Shown here: piece by piece, positions 60,173-64,000 of the stretch
Numbering within the stretch: position 1 is the first letter of the stretch
How the letters are laid out: each line of letters begins with the position of its first letter
Source of the DNA: Tubulanus polymorphus
Lineage: Eukaryota; Nemertea; Palaeonemertea; Tubulaniformes; Tubulanidae
Length of the DNA: 64,000 nt
Assembly (NCBI RefSeq): GCF_964204645.1
Contig: NC_134026.1
Span: 12,362,450-12,426,449, forward strand
Direction of reading: 5' to 3'
The notes under the pieces: model-generated
The model's input: the letters and a program-made list of their open reading frames with translations, nothing else
Told to the model about the DNA's origin: nothing
Databases searched by the model: none
Translations under genes and position numbers: made by a program

Positions 60173-60243
60173 TTATTGTAGAGACCATTCAATTTGTTTG
60201 AGTTCTCGGTTTTTTCTTCTCTTCTTCCACCTTGCTCATTTAA
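60096..60243 (-). repeat. Tandem duplication of a gene-start segment
   Basis: Two consecutive copies of a block of 65-80 bp run from the start ATG (at 60239 and 60172) to GGTCTC. Both encode a start MSxVEE and a KKKPR-type basic stretch. The upstream copy soon meets a stop. The gap between copies is short. Either the start was duplicated or a small gene of the same family decayed here. Confidence 0.75.
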
Positions 60244-60779
60244 TATAGAAAACTTTTTACTTTCAATATTTGAAAATGTTATAACTCCAGTTGATAATAA
60301 TGTCATAAATCCACCTAATTGAAATGATGAATATCCAATCCATTTATTTAATTCAGTCATTACTAAATAATCATTTTTTAAATCGGAATATAATCTATTT
60401 TCATCTTGAATTGGTAGCATATATTCACATAATTTACTATAACCTTTTACTACATTTTCTGATATCGCATCATTAAGTCTAGCTATTCTCGCAGTTTCAT
60501 AAATCTTAAATAATTTAATAATTTCATCTGATTTCATTGTATCTAATTCATTATAAGTTAAATTTTTACTAATAAAACTTTTACATTTTCCAGATGCTAT
60601 TAATATTTCTAATTGATGTTTGCAATAAGATAATATTCATAATTATTGTTTGTAGCAATATCATTTAAAGCACCATTATTATCTGGTGTCAATTTTGTTT
60701 CTGTTATTCCCAAATCATCCAAAGTTTTTTCAATTGGAACGTCACTATTTTTAGATTTTATTTTCTTTTCACCTCCCAT
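60169..60779 (-). pseudogene. Polinton-block membrane protein, frameshifted
   Basis: The start ATG at 60779 lies in TATATAAATG and begins MGGEKKIKSK. The frame is lost near 60630 and regained as SDEIIKLFKIYETARIARL at 60537. It ends in a hydrophobic stretch QLGGFMTLLSTGVITF (residues about 74-89 of the second piece) and stops at 60169. One frameshift separates the two pieces. The single hydrophobic segment suggests membrane association. The family is not recognised. Confidence 0.6.
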
Positions 60780-60786
60780 TTATATA
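60777..60786 (-). promoter_or_regulatory. TATATAAATG start motif, membrane-protein gene
   Basis: The minus strand reads TATATAAATG with the ATG being the start codon at 60779. Identical to the motif at the ATPase, integrase and capsid starts. Confidence 0.6.
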
Positions 60787-61034
60787 ACAAAAAAATTAAT
60801 TGTGTTGTTGCAACTAGAATTTAACTAGAATGTAACTAAAAATATACTAGATTAACAAGCTAGTTGAAATATTATTGTTTTTATTTATTTCTTGTTGAAT
60901 GTTATTTGATTTTTGTTTCAACTACCGATAACTAAGATTTGACTAGAAGGTGACTAAAATATACCAGATTAAGAAGCTAGGTGAGTTTAAAAGAATTCAT
61001 ATTTAAATGGGTGTTGTCATCGAAATAGTAATTT
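60787..61034. other. Intergenic spacer of the Polinton block
   Basis: AT-rich. AACTAGAATGTAACTAAAAATA (near 60820) and CTAGAAGGTGACTAAAATATA (near 60940), with AGATTAA(C/G)AAGCTAG after each, form two diverged direct repeats about 120 bp apart, downstream of the ATPase. No ORF. Confidence 0.5.
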
Positions 61035-61584
61035 TCATCTTTTATTATTTTTCAATTTATCCATATATTCATTGTGTAAATCATGCGGGATAATATCATT
61101 TTCCTCAAGCGCATTTTTCATTGATTTTCTATCTTTATTGTAGAATAATACTAAAAATCTAATGTTTTCTCTAACAATTGAATTATATTTTGATTTAAAA
61201 CCCATGTTGTTATCCCGAAATGTCTCCCAGAGAAAGCTAAATAGCATAACTCACTTTCTCTAACTTTTGAATCATGTAAATTAGCACAATCATATATGAT
61301 AAATAATGTATTAGATCTTTTATATATATATCAATTGCTATTTTAATACAAATATCTAAATTTTCTTCTGTTTTAGGATCTAATACAATAAATTTATTAT
61401 TTCTAGTAATATTTCTATCATAAGTTTGATTAAATTCATACGTTGGACAAAATAATACTATATTATCAAAATAGTTTTTATAAACAGTTTCTAATAAATT
61501 TAATATAAAATAAGTTTTTCCACAATTTGTTACACCAGAAATTAACATATTATGAGGTTCAAATATAAATAATTCCTTATTCAT
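61035..61584 (-). pseudogene. FtsK/HerA-type packaging ATPase (A32-like), frameshifted
   Basis: Starts MNKELFIFEPHNM with the Walker A motif GVTNCGKT at residues 17-24, as in Polinton and adintovirus-like genome-packaging ATPases. The frame goes off near 61320. The Walker B-like segment (IIYDCANLHDSK) and GRHFGITTWVLNQ are read in the neighbouring frame, and another shift restores a frame ending KLKNNKR at 61035. At least two frameshifts, so inactive. The expected role was pumping viral DNA into capsids. The start codon directly abuts the integrase stop (TAAATG). Confidence 0.8.
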
Positions 61585-61591
61585 TTATATA
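61582..61591 (-). promoter_or_regulatory. TATATAAATG start motif, ATPase gene
   Basis: The motif contains both the integrase stop codon (TAA) and the ATPase start codon (ATG). Confidence 0.6.
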
Positions 61592-62709
61592 TTTTTAATT
61601 TTACTCGATAATATCCATTCATTGAATTTATCTGGCCATCCAACCCATTTTACTAAAGAATATTTTTTTCTATTAACAGTTTTTGTTTTCAATACTTTTT
61701 CAATTTTATATTCTTGTTCTCGATTTTCAGTAGTTTAACTTAATTCTTCTTCATAAAAGTACCCATCAACTTCTTCACCATCTAAATCTTCTAATTTATA
61801 GACATATGGTTTTGTTGTTATTACCTTTTTCATTTTATATATTTCTCTAGTAAAATTACGATCGTATCCTTTGTCAAATATCTTTTTATACTTAGAAATT
61901 CTAACATTTTGACCAACTTTAAATTTAGGTTCACCAAAATCATCTACAAGAAATGCTCCATATAAATTATTCCAATGAATTTCAGCATTTTCAGGTTTTC
62001 TAGCATCGGTAGGTTTCATTCCAATAGAAGAATGATAAGAATTATTATAACCTATCAATTTTGGTAAAACAACAATCCATTTAAAAGTGTTATTTGCTGT
62101 AAAAGATTTCCACATTCTTGTTCTTAATGTTCTATTAAATCGTTCAACAACTGCTGCTTTTTTATCCGATTTTGTTGAAAAATATTTAATATTATGATAA
62201 TCCAAGAGTTCATGAACAGATGAATTATCAAATTCTTTTCCATCATCAAATTGTATTTTTTCTGGCTTTAATTTACCACCTGAAAGAAATTTTCTTAAAA
62301 CATTTGATGTTTGTACAGCATCTTTTCTATAAAGTGGGAAGCTCCATACATAACGACTAAAAATATCAATTATATTCAATATCCACCAATAATCATCATT
62401 ATCTTTCTAAACATTTTTCATATCAATTAAATCTCCTTGCCACTGTTGATCTACATAACTTACCATAGTTTTACGAGTTTTATATTTTCTAACAATTTTT
62501 TTATGCGATGTATATGTTGGTTGTTCTAACATAAAATCATTTATATCTTTATATTTAACTAAATTTTGTGGGATTATCTTATCTAATTTATCTTGTTTTA
62601 CTTGATGCCATATTTTTTTGGTAGAAGAAAAAGCAACCGAACTCTCAGGGTTATAATATAAATTTCTTAAATATTGTTCTTTAGTATTTCGAGTTTTTTT
62701 ATCCCCCAT
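61585..62709 (-). pseudogene. Polinton integrase with chromodomain, two in-frame stops
   Basis: One continuous frame of 374 codons from the ATG at 62709 to the TAA at 61585, broken only by TAG at codon 101 and TAA at codon 325. The N-terminal region (1-85) is followed by the rve core: first catalytic Asp in WQGDLIDM (about D93), second Asp in QFDDGKEF (about D155) and Glu in VVERFNRTL (about E189). A C-terminal FKVGQNVRISKYKKIFDKGY segment follows (about 260-280). After the second stop comes a chromodomain (VKWVGWPDKFNEW). This is the integrase type that inserts Polintons into host DNA. With only two point stops it is the best preserved gene of the block. Confidence 0.9.
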
Positions 62710-62716
62710 TTATATA
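62707..62716 (-). promoter_or_regulatory. TATATAAATG start motif, integrase gene
   Basis: The minus strand reads ATATATAAATGGGG, with ATG as the integrase start. Confidence 0.6.
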
Positions 62717-62971
62717 TCGTTAATTTTAACTTTATATTTTTAATATTGAATACTATGTAATTGAGAATTTATGATATTTAATTGCGCATCAGATATAAGA
62801 TAAATGTGCATTTTGTAATTTAAACCTCATTTTTTCTTTTTCATGAATAATTGTATCCCGTCTTTTGTGTTCTTCTCAGAACCATGTAATAAGTTATCCT
62901 CTGTTCAAATGTTTTTACTTTTTCATTCATAAAATGTTTTTAATTTCTGGCCACTGGTCAATCATTCTCAT
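62717..62971. other. Spacer between capsid remnant and integrase
   Basis: AT-rich; possibly the 3' remains of the capsid gene. No frame recognised. Confidence 0.4.
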
Positions 62972-63853
62972 TCATTGGCAAAATATCTTATTTGCTATGG
63001 CTTCGACAGTTATTTCTACTTTTGATATTTCTGGATTATAATTATCAACATTTATTGCGCCATTAGAATATGTTGCAATGGTAAAAAATATTAATACGCC
63101 TTTAATAGATCTTCTTGGGAAGTTAATATTCTCATTGATCATTTGCATTAAAAGTTACAATTTTAGATTTCTTTAATATAATCATATAACAATGAAAATC
63201 CTTCATGATATTGAGTTTGAATTGTGCTCGCAATATTTTCATCAGTTACTGTATCATATTCTAAACATATATTTGATAATTTATAACCCATATCTTTAAC
63301 GACACTTGATAATACAATTTCATTAACAGGAGAAAATTTTATTTCAAATATAATATCTTCTTGAATTGCATATTTATATAAAGGCGCATTATTATTCATC
63401 AATTCAAAATCTAATGGAATTTCATATTTGCTTCCATAAATCGTTTTAATCAAATTATCTATGCCATTAGTTACTACTGCATTATTAGCTTCTGATCTTA
63501 ATTTATTTTGATTTTCTGATTGGATAACAATTTTATTCTATCTTCTAACTAATTCCACATCCTGTTGTAGCACAATAAACTGCAAAATTTAATTGGTTCT
63601 GCCAATATTTCATATTAGATTTTAATAACCATTGTTTTTCATCTTTCAATTTTTTTAAATTAATTAAATATACATGAAATATATTTTCCATCTTTGCATT
63701 AAAATTATAAGTTTCAGTAACATAAATATCTAAATTAATTAATGAATTTAAAACTTCATTTCTATATGAAATATCTTTATTAAAATCTATTGCAGGAATA
63801 TTATATTTAATTGATTTATTATATTGGAAAGCTTTTGGAAAACTATCTACCAT
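62972..63853 (-). pseudogene. Polinton/adintovirus-like major capsid protein, broken
   Basis: The first piece (63853-63545) starts MVDSFPKAFQYNKS and ends NFAVYCATTGCGIS before a stop. After a shift the frame resumes through 63453 with YGSKYEIPLDFELM, then YKLSNICLEYDTVT and GFSLLYDYIKEI (stop 63163). A third piece near 63140-62972 has FPRRSIKGVLIFF and NYNPEISKVEITVE. The order matches double-jelly-roll capsid proteins of Polintons. The total (about 290 codons) is short for the family, so internal deletions as well as frameshifts are likely. Non-functional. The start lies in TATATAAATG. Confidence 0.8.
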
Positions 63854-63860
63854 TTATATA
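63851..63860 (-). promoter_or_regulatory. TATATAAATG start motif, capsid gene
   Basis: The minus strand reads TTATATAAATGGTA, with ATG as the capsid start. It lies 15 bases beyond the stop of the preceding frame. Confidence 0.6.
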
Positions 63861-63868
63861 ATAAAGAA

Positions 63869-64000
63869 TTAATAATTTATTAATTCTTTTAATAATTTAT
63901 CTTGTTCTTCAACTGTTATATTACCATTTAAACTCATTATATAATCTAATGTATTTTTTAATTAATTAATTTCTTTTATATTAGATTTTATTTTTTCTTT
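63869..64000 (-). pseudogene. 3' end of an upstream Polinton gene, cut by window edge
   Basis: The last 30 codons before the capsid gene read SLNGNITVEEQDKLLKELIN and stop at 63869. The frame has an in-frame stop further upstream near 63957, so it is either decayed or only a short coding end. In related elements a minor capsid or protease gene often neighbours the major capsid gene, but nothing here identifies it. Confidence 0.35.

Larger units (their letters stand above)
59437..64000 (-). mobile_element. Maverick/Polinton (adintovirus-like) endogenous element, left part
   Basis: About 4.6 kb of visibly higher AT content than its left flank. It carries, in leftward order, an unknown gene end, a major capsid protein, an integrase with chromodomain, a packaging-type ATPase and two small membrane-protein genes, plus one small plus-strand ORF at the left edge. 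Genes are tightly packed, with start codons in a common motif. The element continues beyond the right edge. No terminal inverted repeat is seen at the left junction, so this side may be truncated. All larger genes have stops or frameshifts, so it is a relic. Confidence 0.9.

Noticed and set aside
59931-60248. Plus-strand ORF in the Polinton block
   Set aside because: Antisense to the membrane-protein genes; it reads the duplicated start segments backwards and has no start motif.

Overview
The window is non-coding, transposon-rich, AT-rich nuclear DNA from an animal, most likely a marine invertebrate. I cannot fix the phylum. Support: a split hAT-type transposase with plausible introns, several non-LTR retrotransposons, a Penelope-like element, a BEL/Pao LTR element, a tRNA-headed SINE, many short inverted-repeat DNA transposons, and one clean intronless neuropeptide-type GPCR gene. 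There is no bacterial-style operon, rRNA, CRISPR array or free-standing tRNA gene. Apart from the GPCR (31231-32613, minus), almost every recognisable reading frame belongs to a mobile or viral element and most are broken. | Layout. 1-5200: cryptic tandem repeats, a MITE, a microsatellite and a decayed non-LTR retrotransposon (minus) carrying a nested MITE. 5200-11790: mostly unrecognised sequence. 11793-18943: a decayed DUF4371/ZMYM1-like hAT transposase (minus) split by a 3.8 kb element with 298-bp inverted termini, itself holding palindromic tandem repeats and two copies of another MITE. 20300-29110: a SINE, several DNA elements (one flanked by TTAA), and two LINE reverse-transcriptase scraps. 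31231-32613: GPCR. 33382-35006: a short inverted-repeat element and an element with internal 145-bp tandem repeats. 38050-40310: a hammerhead-like repeat, a Penelope-like element with GIY-YIG remnant and an inverted 5' end, and a piggyBac-like MITE. 41205-45090: an older repeat split by an internally deleted LINE amplified as three 729-bp tandem units. 46140-50445: a degenerate BEL/Pao element (minus). 51227-52188 and 59437-64000: two very AT-rich blocks derived from a Maverick/Polinton (adintovirus-like) DNA virus. | The Polinton blocks are the most notable content. The right block carries, all on the minus strand, a broken double-jelly-roll major capsid protein gene, a retroviral-type integrase with a chromodomain (whole except for two in-frame stops), a packaging-type ATPase (frameshifted) and two small membrane-protein genes. 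The left block carries the N-terminal zinc-finger region and part of the exonuclease region of a protein-primed type B DNA polymerase. Four gene starts in the right block sit in an identical 10-mer, TATATAAATG, and the other starts have TAAATG variants. This looks like a start-proximal promoter motif of the TAAATG kind known from poxvirus late genes. It is the best candidate here for a little-described regulatory system.
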